In this document: one piece after another, positions 16,341 to 24,856 of the stretch
How the letters are laid out: the number at the start of each line of letters is the position of its first letter
Position numbering within the stretch: the stretch's first letter is position 1
Assembly: GCF_947169445.1 (NCBI RefSeq)
Contig: NZ_CAMVPU010000039.1
Span: 1-35,810, forward strand
Length of the DNA stretch: 35,810 bases
Reading direction: 5' to 3'
Source of the DNA: an uncultured Butyrivibrio sp.
Lineage (GTDB): Bacteria > Bacillota > Clostridia > Lachnospirales > Lachnospiraceae
Program-made: the position numbers and the translations under genes
The notes under the pieces: generated by a model
Told to the model about the DNA's origin: nothing
Seen by the model: the letters and a program-made list of their open reading frames with translations, nothing else
Databases searched by the model: none

Positions 16341-17984
16341 TTACTGATTTAACAGTCCTGCCATTACAAATACAAGTGGCGAATTCCAGTAAATTGTTAT
16401 TTCATTCAATGAATAACAATCAATATGATCATAGTAGCATTTCATAGGAGCTGAGCCTGCAGGTACTTCCTTAGCTCTCTCATCCTGTAAGCCAATATTT
16501 GGACCACCTGAAACAAGTCCGGGCCAAGGCTGCTGTATTCCATCAACTGCTGTAGGACGAAGATGTGGATTCTTAAAGGCCTTTTCTCCATTTCCGGTAA
16601 CATAGCTGGTATCCATACTATTACAGCCAAGAATATAATCAATGCCTGATCTGATGGCATTTTTGTATTCTTCTTTTCCAGAAATACGCTCTGCTACTGT
16701 AAGAACCATCATGTACTTAAGCAGTTCCATATTACTGCCCCAGATAAAGTCCTTTTTATCCATACACAGACCAAATCCGTTATGGGTACATACTTCTAAG
16801 AGCCTGTCTGCTTCGGAAAGAAAACTATTTCTTGAAAGGATGCTAAGTGCATTATCTTCTCTTTTTAGTAAAAGAGACAATGCTCCAAGGCCGGCAACTT
16901 CAGCCCAGCCAAGACAGGTAAACACATTTCCCTGATAGCCCTTCTTTTTGGCATTTGCATCAAAAACTTCTATCTTGTCCTTTAACTCCATGGCATCACT
17001 ATAATATTTGCCATCGGAAGTTGCCTCATAAAGTGCACAGGCAGCCCAGAATCTATTGGATTTATCCTCTGCTTCGCCATATTCTCCTGTATTGGAGCCT
17101 TCCGCATTATGAAATAATAGTTCATCAGGATTTTCCTTAAGCCACTTGTAAGCAAGAAGAGAACGTTCCATTAACTTATCTGCAAAGGCTTTATCATAAT
17201 TCTTATAAACTGAATAAGCAAGCGCAAAAACAGCAGCGATATCAGCAGTTGCAATGGATGAAACATTAAACAAAAACAGCTCTTCTTTATCATCTTCAGG
17301 CATTACAAAAGGTGCATGATTAAAGGTTGTTACCTTATGCCATACGCTTCCGTTTTCGCGCTGCATTTTCATAAGAAACTCAAGTTCCACCTTGACCTCT
17401 GCAAGAATTTCAGGTAACTGTCCCCTGTCACATTTTTCTTTTGGAATGTCATAATGTACATCTAAAAGGCAATCAAAAAATCTAACGCCATATAGTAAAT
17501 GTGCTACAGCTACTGCTCCTGCTGTGGAATACCTGCCATAATCTCCGGCATCATGCCAACCACCTGAAACATCAACAGGATCTGTATTTTCGCCATAGAC
17601 AGTTGCCAACGATAAATGACATGGTTTATGGTAATAAACACCTGCATATTTCTCATCCAGAGCATCACCGCATCTAAGGAAGTAGAAGCATTTGCAGATA
17701 TCCTTCATTAGTTTGTCATATACATTCTTATTTATCTCAAAATAGGAACTGCTGGCATCTTTCGAAACTACTTTATACTTCCCTGATGTCTTAAAATCAC
17801 TAAAGTCCGCTATATAGGTATCTTCTCCGGAAATCTCATCCTCGCCAAAATGTGTTGTTTCTCCTGTGTAAACAGAGGAACCTTTTTCATCCACAATCTG
17901 AAAAGATGGCGCAGCAAAATTAAGAACTGCTTTCTTCTTATCGCTTTCAAAAAAGCCAACCTGATTAATAAAAATCTTATTCAT
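16341..17984 (-). CDS. Intracellular GH9 family glycoside hydrolase (cellulase family E)
   Basis: A protein of about 547 residues. Residues 1-85 form the immunoglobulin-like N-domain often found before GH9 modules. The GH9 alpha6/alpha6 barrel follows. Catalytic features: GGWHDAGDYG at about 141-150 (base/nucleophile Asp pair), NPHLRPT (substrate His region) and SLNEITIYWNSPLV with acid Glu at about 528. There is no signal peptide, dockerin or carbohydrate-binding module, so it should act in the cytosol on short beta-glucans such as cellodextrins. The ATG at 17984 follows GGGAGGAAAGGTG and is preferred over the ATG at 18011. The ROK kinase gene lies 83 bases upstream on the same strand, consistent with phosphorylating the released sugar. 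A beta-glucosaminidase-type GH9 is an alternative. Confidence 0.92.
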   Translation of the reverse strand: MNKIFINQVGFFESDKKKAVLNFAAPSFQIVDEKGSSVYTGETTHFGEDEISGEDTYIADFSDFKTSGKYKVVSKDASSSYFEINKNVYDKLMKDICKCFYFLRCGDALDEKYAGVYYHKPCHLSLATVYGENTDPVDVSGGWHDAGDYGRYSTAGAVAVAHLLYGVRFFDCLLDVHYDIPKEKCDRGQLPEILAEVKVELEFLMKMQRENGSVWHKVTTFNHAPFVMPEDDKEELFLFNVSSIATADIAAVFALAYSVYKNYDKAFADKLMERSLLAYKWLKENPDELLFHNAEGSNTGEYGEAEDKSNRFWAACALYEATSDGKYYSDAMELKDKIEVFDANAKKKGYQGNVFTCLGWAEVAGLGALSLLLKREDNALSILSRNSFLSEADRLLEVCTHNGFGLCMDKKDFIWGSNMELLKYMMVLTVAERISGKEEYKNAIRSGIDYILGCNSMDTSYVTGNGEKAFKNPHLRPTAVDGIQQPWPGLVSGGPNIGLQDERAKEVPAGSAPMKCYYDHIDCYSLNEITIYWNSPLVFVMAGLLNQ

Positions 17985-18067
17985 CACCTTTCCTCCCAAA
18001 AGAATTATCATATACTTACGAAGTACAGAACTTAATAATAATTATTTAGAATTGTAACAAATACATT

Positions 18068-18940
18068 TCATTCCATCTTGGCGTCTATCGCAAGTTTTAT
18101 TGCTCCCATTATACCCTGATCATCATTGAGACTTGCCGGTACTATGTAAGTCTCAAGATTCTCCAAAGTCTTAGTATTTATATAGCCAGCCATTTTCTTT
18201 TTAAATACATCTCTAATAAGCGGAAACAGCTGCATTTGGTGCATAACACCTCCGCCAAGGATTATTTTCTGAGGACTAAGTGTCATGCAGAAATTAACAA
18301 GCGCTGTTCCAATATAATCAGCTTCAAGTTCCCAAACCTTGGGATCATCTGAAAGCTCTTTAGCCTTCCTGCCCCATCTTTTTTCAATAGACGGACCTGC
18401 AGCCAAACCTTCAAAACAGCTATCATGGAATGGGCAGACACATTCTCCTTTATCATCAGCTCTTTTTCCGATTATAATATGGCCAAGCTCAGGATGAAGC
18501 ATACCATGAAGAAGCTTGCCATTAGTCATTACTCCACCGCCAATTCCTGTTCCAATTGTAAGGTAAATTGCATCTGTGAGCCCTTTTGCACAGCCATAGG
18601 TTATTTCACCAAGAAGAGATCCATTAACATCGGTATCAAAGCCAACAGGAATATGAAGCGCACCTCTTACACAGCCGACAATATTGAAGTTCTTCCACTC
18701 AGTCTTTGGAGTAGAAGTTATATATCCGTAGGTATTTGATTTTTTATCAAGGTCTATTGGTCCAAAACAAGCTATACCAATTGCGCATATATCTTTAGTT
18801 TTAAAATAGTCGAGTATCTTTGGCATGGTATCATCCGGCGTAGAAGTAGGAATTGAAATCTGCTCAAGGATCCTGCCATTCTCATCTCCTACTGCACACA
18901 CCATTTTGGTTCCACCAGCTTCTAACGCCCCATACATCAT
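18068..18940 (-). CDS. ROK-family sugar kinase, fructokinase-like
   Basis: A 290-residue ROK kinase. ATP-binding loop GALEAGGTKMVCAVGD is at the N-terminus; the catalytic Asp is in GFDTDVNGSLLGE; LTIGTGIGGGVMTNGKLLHG is the sugar and phosphate region; HPELGHIIIG with CVCPFHDSCFEGLAAGPSIEKRWG is the zinc-binding signature as found in Bacillus-type fructokinases/mannokinases; IILGGGVMHQ is the second ATP motif. GGAGGG is well placed for the ATG at 18940. It lies between mnmA and the GH9 gene on the same strand. Fructose, mannose or glucose could be the substrate; the zinc motif spacing favours fructokinase. Confidence 0.9.
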   Translation of the reverse strand: MMYGALEAGGTKMVCAVGDENGRILEQISIPTSTPDDTMPKILDYFKTKDICAIGIACFGPIDLDKKSNTYGYITSTPKTEWKNFNIVGCVRGALHIPVGFDTDVNGSLLGEITYGCAKGLTDAIYLTIGTGIGGGVMTNGKLLHGMLHPELGHIIIGKRADDKGECVCPFHDSCFEGLAAGPSIEKRWGRKAKELSDDPKVWELEADYIGTALVNFCMTLSPQKIILGGGVMHQMQLFPLIRDVFKKKMAGYINTKTLENLETYIVPASLNDDQGIMGAIKLAIDAKME

Positions 18941-19031
18941 CTGTCAGCCCTCCATGAAGATTTTCTTATATAGCCTTCTTTTTATCACATATAATCAATA
19001 AAAAATGTATCCCCAAACCACTTAATACAAA

Positions 19032-20153
19032 CTAATCAAGCACGCAGTCTATTATTCCACCACCAAGAACAATATCACCATCATATAAAACTGCTGACTG
19101 ACCTGCAGTTATAGCTCTTTGTGGCTCATCAAATACAATTTTTGCCATGCCGTTATCCATTGGATATAATGTGGCCGGCTGCTCTTTGTGCTTATATCTG
19201 ATCTTGGCACTACACCTAAGCTCTCTATCCGGAAGCGCACCGGTAATCCAATGAAAATCACGGATCATAAGTTCTTTCTTAAACAGATCGATATTATCGG
19301 CAAGAATAACCTTGTTGTTATCTACATCAAGCTTCGTAACATAAAGTCTTCTATCTGCCGGAATTCCAAGGCCTCTTCTCTGTCCAATAGTGTAATTTAT
19401 GATGCCATCATGTTTTCCAAGAACATTTCCTTCTTTATCAACAAAATCGCCCTTTGGATACTCTTTTCCCCTATAACGCTTTATCATTCCGGCATAGTCA
19501 CCATCCGGAACAAAGCAGATATCCTGACTCTCACTTTTATGCGAAGTTACAAACTCATACTTTTGCGCTATTTCCCTAACCTGCGGCTTAGTATATTCTC
19601 CAAGAGGAAAAAGAGTGTGTGCAAGCTGTTCCTCGGACAGATCATAAAGAACATAGCTCTGATCCTTGTTGAGATCTTTGGCCTTAAGGAGATAAAAATG
19701 TCCATCCTTTTCCTGTATGCGTGCATAGTGACCGGTAACAATATAATCACAGCCAAGTTCACGAGCCCTCTTGTACAAACTGTCAAATTTCAGATACTTA
19801 TTACATCTTATACATGGATTAGGTGTTTCGCCCTTTTCATAGCTGCATACAAAGGGTTCTATAACCTTATCCTTAAACTCTGCCTCATAATGATATATGT
19901 TATACTCAATGCCGAGCTTGTCGCATACCGCTCTGGCATCCTTGGTATCTTCTATGCTGCAGCAGGTACCTAAAAGGTCAAGACCTACCATGTCATTTTC
20001 ATATAGTCTCATTGTACAGCCAACACAGGTGTAGCCCTTTTCCAATGTAAGAGCTGCTGCAACGCTGCTGTCTACACCGCCGCTCATGGCAATAAGTGCC
20101 GAGTTGGCAGGTATCTTTTTATCTTCTAATGGTCTAAATTCAATATCTTCCAT
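19032..20153 (-). CDS. mnmA: tRNA 2-thiouridine(34) synthase MnmA
   Basis: A housekeeping enzyme of about 373 residues that thiolates U34 of tRNA-Lys, Glu and Gln. The PP-loop motif SGGVDSS is at about residues 24-30, the first catalytic Cys is in NPCIRCNKYLKF, and the second is in SQDICFVPDGDY. The C-terminal part, INYTIGQRRGLGI onward, is the normal MnmA beta-barrel. The ATG at 20153 is preferred; an in-frame TTG at 20162 is possible and neither has a strong Shine-Dalgarno. A 166-bp inverted-repeat element lies 77 bases upstream and carries an extended -10 (TGCTATAAT) pointing at this gene. Confidence 0.95.
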   Translation of the reverse strand: MEDIEFRPLEDKKIPANSALIAMSGGVDSSVAAALTLEKGYTCVGCTMRLYENDMVGLDLLGTCCSIEDTKDARAVCDKLGIEYNIYHYEAEFKDKVIEPFVCSYEKGETPNPCIRCNKYLKFDSLYKRARELGCDYIVTGHYARIQEKDGHFYLLKAKDLNKDQSYVLYDLSEEQLAHTLFPLGEYTKPQVREIAQKYEFVTSHKSESQDICFVPDGDYAGMIKRYRGKEYPKGDFVDKEGNVLGKHDGIINYTIGQRRGLGIPADRRLYVTKLDVDNNKVILADNIDLFKKELMIRDFHWITGALPDRELRCSAKIRYKHKEQPATLYPMDNGMAKIVFDEPQRAITAGQSAVLYDGDIVLGGGIIDCVLD

Positions 20154-20229
20154 AAAATACAATCCAATCTATTTCTGAACTTTCAAACAATCTAAAGATC
20201 TGACTCGTAATCGTAACCAAGTAGAAACA

Positions 20230-20395
20230 CTAGTGTAGCTGTTTTTATATTTCTTGACTATATTGATTAGATATGATTTGTAATCTACAAGGCGGAAGAA
20301 GGCGTCGATGGGGTTCCATCGACAACTGATGACAACGCAGTAGATTCAAATTATAGCAATCATATAGTCGAGTTAATATAAAACAGCTACACTAG
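20230..20395. mobile_element. 166-bp MITE-like inverted-repeat element or large structured RNA
   Basis: The outer arms start CTAGTGTAGCTGTTTT on one strand and read the same from the other end; they match over about 58 bases with only a few mismatches and one-base gaps. The centre holds a perfect 8-bp hairpin GTCGATGG-GGTT-CCATCGAC at 20304-20323. No open reading frame is present. The layout (no coding content, long terminal inverted repeats, placed in a gap) is that of a miniature transposable element. A structured non-coding RNA is the alternative. No target-site duplication is obvious. Confidence 0.65.
20304..20323. repeat. Central hairpin of the inverted-repeat element
   Basis: A perfect 8-bp stem with a GGTT tetraloop, at the tip of the larger folded element. 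Confidence 0.7.
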
Positions 20396-20482
20396 CTTAC
20401 TCTGCTATTTTACTATCGAATAAGATACGTCGCAAGCTACGTTATAGCTAATTTCAGCCCATTTTAAAGATTCGAATCTAAG

Positions 20483-20519
20483 GAAAAAGCCGTAAAGCAG
20501 GCAAAATGCTTTACGGCTT
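20483..20519 (-). terminator. Terminator of the cation antiporter gene
   Basis: A 13-bp perfect stem, AAGCCGTAAAGCA with TGCTTTACGGCTT, is followed on the minus strand by TTTTTCC. It lies 22 bases after the antiporter stop. Confidence 0.9.
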
Positions 20520-20541
20520 ATAAACTATTAAATTCTAATCT

Positions 20542-21516
20542 TTATCGTATGATCGCGAAGGCTATCTGAACCGCATAAATAGCTATCATGATAATTCCTT
20601 CAGTTCTGTTTAGCTCCTTTTTACTGATAAGGAAAATATAAGTAATAAGGCTCATGAATATCAGGATAATAAGATCAAAAAATGATGCAAAGTTAACTGC
20701 TACAGGATGAAGTGTTGCTGACACACCAAGGATGAGCATCAGGTTAAAGATATTAGAACCGATGACATTACCTACTGCAAGTCCTGTCTCTTTTTTCCTG
20801 GCTGCAACAATTGATGTAACAAGTTCCGGAAGCGATGTTCCAAAAGCAACTACTGTAAGTCCAATAAGTGTCTCTGTCATTCCAAGAGCTCTTGCAATTT
20901 CCTTGGCACTATAGACAACTGCCTGTCCGCCTGCAACAATAGCTACAAGTCCGAGAATAATGAATAATGCGCATTTCCAAACAGGCATTAGTTCTTCTTC
21001 GGATTCTTCTGTCTTATTGTTCTTGGCAGCACGAATGAGCCAGAGAATATAACCGATAAAGATAACTATAAAAGCGATTCCTTCTGCTCTTCCGATAATT
21101 CCTGCCTGATCAGCCATATTATGTGATAACAGGCCTCCGGAAAAGACTGCAGAAGAAAGAGTAAATACAAGAACCAGTATGGTTACGATGATTGAAAAAG
21201 GGAAATCTCTTTTGAAAATATCTTTGTTGCCGGGAACTGTACTAAATAATGCGCATGCTCCAAGAACAACCAGCAGATTGAACATATTAGATCCAACGAC
21301 ATTACTAAGAGCAATTTCATTGGAACCCTGAAGTGCTGCAGTAGAGCTAACCGCAAGTTCAGGGGCACTGGTTCCAAGTGCAACAATTGTAAGACCAATG
21401 ATAAGGCTTGGAACTCTGAATACCTTAGCCAGCGTCGCAGAGCCGTCTACAAAGTAATCAGCGCCCTTTACAAGAGCAACGAAACCAATAATTAATAGAA
21501 TCAGATTAAGTAACAT
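20542..21516 (-). CDS. Na+/Ca2+-type cation antiporter (CaCA family, YrbG-like)
   Basis: A 324-residue membrane protein with two inverted repeats of five membrane segments. The alpha-1 repeat reads GLTIVALGTSAPELAVSS with SNVVGSNMFNLLVVLG; the alpha-2 repeat reads GLTVVAFGTSLPELVTSI with GNVIGSNIFNLMLILG. These GTS-PE and GSN-FN motifs form the ion sites of the family. AGGAGG precedes the ATG at 21516. The leader is a probable yybP-ykoY manganese riboswitch ending in a terminator, so this member may export Mn2+ rather than, or as well as, Ca2+. A close terminator follows the gene, so it is monocistronic. Confidence 0.95.
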   Translation of the reverse strand: MLLNLILLIIGFVALVKGADYFVDGSATLAKVFRVPSLIIGLTIVALGTSAPELAVSSTAALQGSNEIALSNVVGSNMFNLLVVLGACALFSTVPGNKDIFKRDFPFSIIVTILVLVFTLSSAVFSGGLLSHNMADQAGIIGRAEGIAFIVIFIGYILWLIRAAKNNKTEESEEELMPVWKCALFIILGLVAIVAGGQAVVYSAKEIARALGMTETLIGLTVVAFGTSLPELVTSIVAARKKETGLAVGNVIGSNIFNLMLILGVSATLHPVAVNFASFFDLIILIFMSLITYIFLISKKELNRTEGIIMIAIYAVQIAFAIIR

Positions 21517-21540
21517 ATTTTTCCTCCTATAAATGTGCAG

Positions 21541-21586
21541 AAAAAAAGAGACTTTTTTTCCACAAAAATTTTGTGGTAAAAGTCTC
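21541..21586 (-). terminator. Riboswitch-controlled terminator before the antiporter gene
   Basis: On the minus strand GAGACTTTTACCACAAAA pairs with TTTTGTGGAAAAAAAGTCTC in an interrupted long stem, then TTTTTTT follows. The 5' arm is the same sequence that closes the riboswitch helix P1, so the two folds are mutually exclusive. Confidence 0.85.
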
Positions 21587-21741
21587 GCTAATTATAACAT
21601 ATCCCGAGGAAAAATCCTGTGTTGACGATATATGTTACATGCGAAAACATAACTGATCAAAAACTCCATCTGCATATTGCCTGCAGATAAAAAGAAATCT
21701 CACAGCAAAGTATCACATGCCAGCTACTCCCTAATACCTTC
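21575..21741 (-). promoter_or_regulatory. yybP-ykoY (manganese) riboswitch aptamer
   Basis: The minus-strand leader begins AAGGTATTAGGGAGTAGC and closes with TAGCGAGACTTTTACC. These match the hallmark ends of the yybP-ykoY motif (GGGGAGUAG at the 5' side, GCGAGACCUUU at the 3' side), which can pair as P1. Inner hairpins such as ATCTGCA/TGCAGAT are visible. Family knowledge: the motif senses Mn2+ and stabilised P1 prevents terminator formation, turning on metal export genes. The inner conserved loops were not fully matched by eye. Confidence 0.75.
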
Positions 21742-21745
21742 TGAA

Positions 21746-21775
21746 ATTATAGCACACGAAAATTTAAAATTCCAA
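21746..21775 (-). promoter_or_regulatory. Promoter of the riboswitch-antiporter transcript
   Basis: Minus strand: -35 TTGGAA (21775-21770), 18-base spacer, extended -10 TGCTATAAT with TATAAT at 21751-21746. The predicted start falls at the first bases of the riboswitch. Confidence 0.75.
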
Positions 21776-21805
21776 TAATTTTCATGCTCGAAATAACATA
21801 ACTAA

Positions 21806-21875
21806 GCAGGCAACGGGAATCGAACCCGCCTCCTCAGCTTGGGAAGCTGATATACTACCGATGTACTATGCCTGC
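21806..21875 (-). tRNA. tRNA-Gly (anticodon CCC)
   Basis: A 70-base cloverleaf. Acceptor arms GCAGGCA and TGCCTGC pair fully; the anticodon stem-loop is TCAGC-TTCCCAA-GCTGA with CCC at positions 34-36; the T arm is GCGGG-TTCGATT-CCCGT; the discriminator base is U, as expected for glycine. The CCA end is not encoded. It reads GGG codons. Confidence 0.95.
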
Positions 21876-21914
21876 ATACAAAATGTAATAACTATATTTT
21901 GTAGGAACTATTAC

Positions 21915-21943
21915 ATTTTATCTAATATATTGTATGATTGCAA
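21915..21943 (-). promoter_or_regulatory. Promoter of tRNA-Gly
   Basis: Minus strand: -35 TTGCAA (21943-21938), 17-base spacer, -10 TAAAAT (21920-21915), about 40 bases upstream of the tRNA. Confidence 0.6.
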
Positions 21944-21963
21944 GTATCATCGGCACTTTTTTC

Positions 21964-24054
21964 TTATTTTTTTCCAACAAGAACCATTGTAGTTCTAGGT
22001 CCTAGCAAAACACTATTCTGATCAGACAAAAGCTGCCCTCTACCCTCATTGCAATAACCATAAGCCTCAAAGACCATGTCCCATTTAAATCCCTCAGGAA
22101 TAATCGGAAGTTCAAAAGTAACCTCTTCCCAATATGCATTTACCGCAATATAAATAAAATTATCCTTGGAAGTCTTGTATTTAACACCATCTTCCACAAA
22201 CATATATGCAAAAGACAACGTCGAAGAGCCTTCATCTATACTCCACGCCTTAGTTCCATGGAAAGAAAGCTCCGGATAGCCCGTTGCATTTAATCCAAAG
22301 TCAAACTCATTTGCCCTAAGAACTGGATGTTTTCTCCTGAAAGCAATTAGCCTTTTGGTATATTCAAAAATATCTTCATTCTTTTCAATATAGGACCAGT
22401 CAAGCCAGGAGATTTCATTATCCTGACAGTAAGCATTATTATTGCCAAACTGAGTATTGCCAAACTCATCCCCCGAAAGGATCATCGGGATGCCCCTGCT
22501 GGTCAAAAGAATAGTCAGCATATTTTTCATCTGGCGATGCCTTAAACTAATAATCTCTTTATCTGAAGTTTCCCCTTCTGTTCCACAATTCCAGCTGTCA
22601 TTATCATTGCAGCCATCTCTGCCGCCTTCTCCGTTTTCATCGTTATGCTTTTCGTTGTAGGTTACCAGATCGTTCAAAGTAAAGCCATCATGGCAAGTCA
22701 CAAAATTGACAGAAGCAGCTGCTCCTCTGTCTCCATACATATCCTGCGAACCACGAATGCGCCAAAAGAGCTCCGGAGCACACTCCCCTGCCCCTTTAAT
22801 AAATTTTCTAAGGCAGTCCCTGTACCTGCCATTCCATTCAGCCCATCTGCCCCAGGATGGAAAACTTCCTACCTGATATAAGCCATCGGCATCCCAGGCT
22901 TCAGCTATAAGAATGCATTTACCAAGTACAGAATCATGGGCAATCGTATCTAAAAGCGGTGGATCAATCATCGGTGTCCCATCCTGATTTCTGGATAAAA
23001 TAGATGCAAGATCAAATCTGAATCCATCTATATGATATCCACTCACCCAATATCTTAACGCATCAAGGACTACATTTCTGACAACCGGATTGTTGCAGTT
23101 CATGGTATTGCCGCAGCCACTGAAATTGTAATAATAGCCATCCGGAGTAAGCAGGTAATAAGTCTTATTATCGATTCCCTTATAGGAAATTACTGGTCCA
23201 TTTTCATTTCCTTCTGCAGTATGATTAAAAACCACATCCAGAACTACTTCTATTCCATTTTTATGGAGCATCTTCACGAGATTTTTTAACTCATCTGCTT
23301 CCATTCCAAAGGGCGCAGATGCAGCATAACCGGCTTTGGGAGCAAAGAAATCCACAGTTGAATATCCCCAGTAGTTATAAAGCTTTCGCCCGTCAATCTC
23401 ACGATAATGCTCAAACTCATCAAACTCAAATACAGGCATAAGTTCAACGCAGTTAATTCCCAGTTCCTTAAGGTAAGGAATTTTCTCCACAAGTCCCGAA
23501 AAAGTTCCGGGATGCCTTACGCCACTTGACTCATGTCTGGTAAAAGAGCGCACGTGAAGTTCGTAGATTATAAGGTTCTTTGCATCAATCTCAAGAGGTT
23601 TATCACCATCCCAGTGATAATCTTCTCTTATGATCTGTCCTCTGTACTGAAAGCTCTTATTAAGATCAGGCTTTTTACCCCAAACGCTCCTACCGGAAAC
23701 CGACTTGGCATAAGGATCAAGCAACACATTATTCTTATCAAACAAAAGACCTTTTTGCGGGTCATATGGGCCATCAAATCTGAAGCCATACTCAAATGTA
23801 TCTATATTTATGCCATAAACGAGTATGGCATACACATTGCCGATTCTAAACTTCTCAGGGATTGGAATTTCGACATAGGGCTTGGAAGAGCCGTGATGAT
23901 ATAAAACCAAAGTACAGCCTGTAGCTTCTTTGGAAAAGATACTAAAATTAACAGCACCATCTTCTAAAAGTGTGGCACCAAAAGGCAGAATTCGTCCTCG
24001 ACGATAACTAAACTCCTTCTTGCTGGCAGTTGGAAAAGTATCTATAGCTTTCAT
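21964..24054 (-). CDS. glgX: Glycogen debranching enzyme (GlgX/isoamylase type, GH13)
   Basis: A GH13 enzyme of about 696 residues that hydrolyses alpha-1,6 branches of glycogen or limit dextrins in the cytosol. An N-terminal CBM48-like sandwich (about 15-130, PFGATLLEDGAVNFSIFSKEA) precedes the barrel. Catalytic regions: DVVFNHTAEG (region I), GFRFDLAS (nucleophile Asp), LIAEAWDADG (acid Glu) and FVTCHDGF (transition-state Asp). Length and the C-terminal beta domain are normal. The ATG at 24054 has AGGGTGAG in front; an in-frame GTG at 24063 is also possible. It diverges from mscL. No other glycogen gene is present in the window. Confidence 0.93.
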   Translation of the reverse strand: MKAIDTFPTASKKEFSYRRGRILPFGATLLEDGAVNFSIFSKEATGCTLVLYHHGSSKPYVEIPIPEKFRIGNVYAILVYGINIDTFEYGFRFDGPYDPQKGLLFDKNNVLLDPYAKSVSGRSVWGKKPDLNKSFQYRGQIIREDYHWDGDKPLEIDAKNLIIYELHVRSFTRHESSGVRHPGTFSGLVEKIPYLKELGINCVELMPVFEFDEFEHYREIDGRKLYNYWGYSTVDFFAPKAGYAASAPFGMEADELKNLVKMLHKNGIEVVLDVVFNHTAEGNENGPVISYKGIDNKTYYLLTPDGYYYNFSGCGNTMNCNNPVVRNVVLDALRYWVSGYHIDGFRFDLASILSRNQDGTPMIDPPLLDTIAHDSVLGKCILIAEAWDADGLYQVGSFPSWGRWAEWNGRYRDCLRKFIKGAGECAPELFWRIRGSQDMYGDRGAAASVNFVTCHDGFTLNDLVTYNEKHNDENGEGGRDGCNDNDSWNCGTEGETSDKEIISLRHRQMKNMLTILLTSRGIPMILSGDEFGNTQFGNNNAYCQDNEISWLDWSYIEKNEDIFEYTKRLIAFRRKHPVLRANEFDFGLNATGYPELSFHGTKAWSIDEGSSTLSFAYMFVEDGVKYKTSKDNFIYIAVNAYWEEVTFELPIIPEGFKWDMVFEAYGYCNEGRGQLLSDQNSVLLGPRTTMVLVGKK

Positions 24055-24178
24055 ATTTCTCACCCTGCTTGGATACTAAGCATTTAACCTATACAATTTT
24101 GAAAGAAAAGCTGTTACTGCTTATACAGAAATAACCTGTATACCAATATTTTAATTGTTATTCTATCCGCTGTAAATG

Positions 24179-24187
24179 TGATATAAT
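24179..24187 (+). promoter_or_regulatory. Extended -10 promoter element of mscL
   Basis: TGATATAAT is a perfect extended -10 (TGnTATAAT). No good -35 is seen, as is normal for this promoter class. The leader is about 75 bases and includes a small ACACAAA/TTTGTGT hairpin. Confidence 0.6.
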
Positions 24188-24269
24188 TTCAAATGTAGTT
24201 AAGCAAAATGACTACAACCATCAGACTTTTTGGGGAACACAAACGCGATTTGTGTAGAAAGCAGGAGAA

Positions 24270-24752
24270 ATGACAGAAAAAATGAAAAATGTAGCAGGCA
24301 AGAGTAAATCTCTTGCAGGGGAATTCCGTGAGTTTATCATGCGTGGTAATGTGCTGGATATGGCAGTCGGTGTTATCATCGGAGGTGCTTTCCAGAAAAT
24401 AATTTCATCTCTGGTAGATGACATTATCATGCCTATTATCAGTCTTTTAACCGGCGGAATTGATTTTAACAACAAATTTGTAGTTCTTGATGGCGGGAGA
24501 TATGCAACCTTGGAAGCTGCTAAGGAAGCAGGCGCAGCTACTCTTAACTATGGTACTTTCATTACTGTAGTTATCAACTTCCTTTTGATGGCTCTTGTAA
24601 TCTTCCTTCTTGTTAAGTTCATGAACAACGTTTCCAACAAATTCGCCAAGGAAGAGGCCGAAGCACCTGCAACAACTAAGATCTGTCCTAAATGTAAGAG
24701 CGAAATTAATATCGAGGCAACCAAGTGCCCATGCTGTACTTCTGATCTTTGA
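24270..24752 (+). CDS. mscL: Large-conductance mechanosensitive channel MscL with zinc-ribbon tail
   Basis: A 160-residue membrane channel that opens on hypo-osmotic shock. The core is typical: EFREFIMRGNVLDMAVGVIIGGAF (amphipathic N-helix and TM1), the outer loop of about 30 residues, then TFITVVINFLLMALVIFLLV (TM2). The C-terminus carries CPKC-(10)-CPCC in KICPKCKSEINIEATKCPCC, a zinc-ribbon knuckle absent from the E. coli protein but frequent in clostridial homologues. AGGAG precedes the ATG. A strong terminator follows. Confidence 0.95.
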   Translation: MTEKMKNVAGKSKSLAGEFREFIMRGNVLDMAVGVIIGGAFQKIISSLVDDIIMPIISLLTGGIDFNNKFVVLDGGRYATLEAAKEAGAATLNYGTFITVVINFLLMALVIFLLVKFMNNVSNKFAKEEAEAPATTKICPKCKSEINIEATKCPCCTSDL

Positions 24753-24789
24753 TAAGGAATTACCAATCTAAGTAAGATGGCAAAATCAA

Positions 24790-24838
24790 GGGACGTATAA
24801 GTCGTTTCATATTCCAAACGATTTATACGTCCCTTTTT
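24790..24838 (+). terminator. Terminator of mscL
   Basis: An 18-bp stem with one wobble (GGGACGTATAAGTCGTTT at 24790-24807 with its complement at 24816-24833) is followed by TTTTT. On the other strand a weaker T-rich tail may also serve the convergent lipoprotein gene ending at 24857. Confidence 0.9.
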
Positions 24839-24856
24839 ATGTCTTATCAGTAATCC

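Noticed and set aside
19188..19973. 261-residue plus-strand frame antisense to mnmA
   Set aside because: mnmA on the minus strand is complete, with PP-loop and both catalytic cysteines. The antisense frame shows no domain or ribosome site.
20163..20541. Small protein gene or CRISPR array in the gap upstream of mnmA
   Set aside because: No credible reading frame with a ribosome site is present, and the repeats are inverted arms rather than evenly spaced direct repeats.
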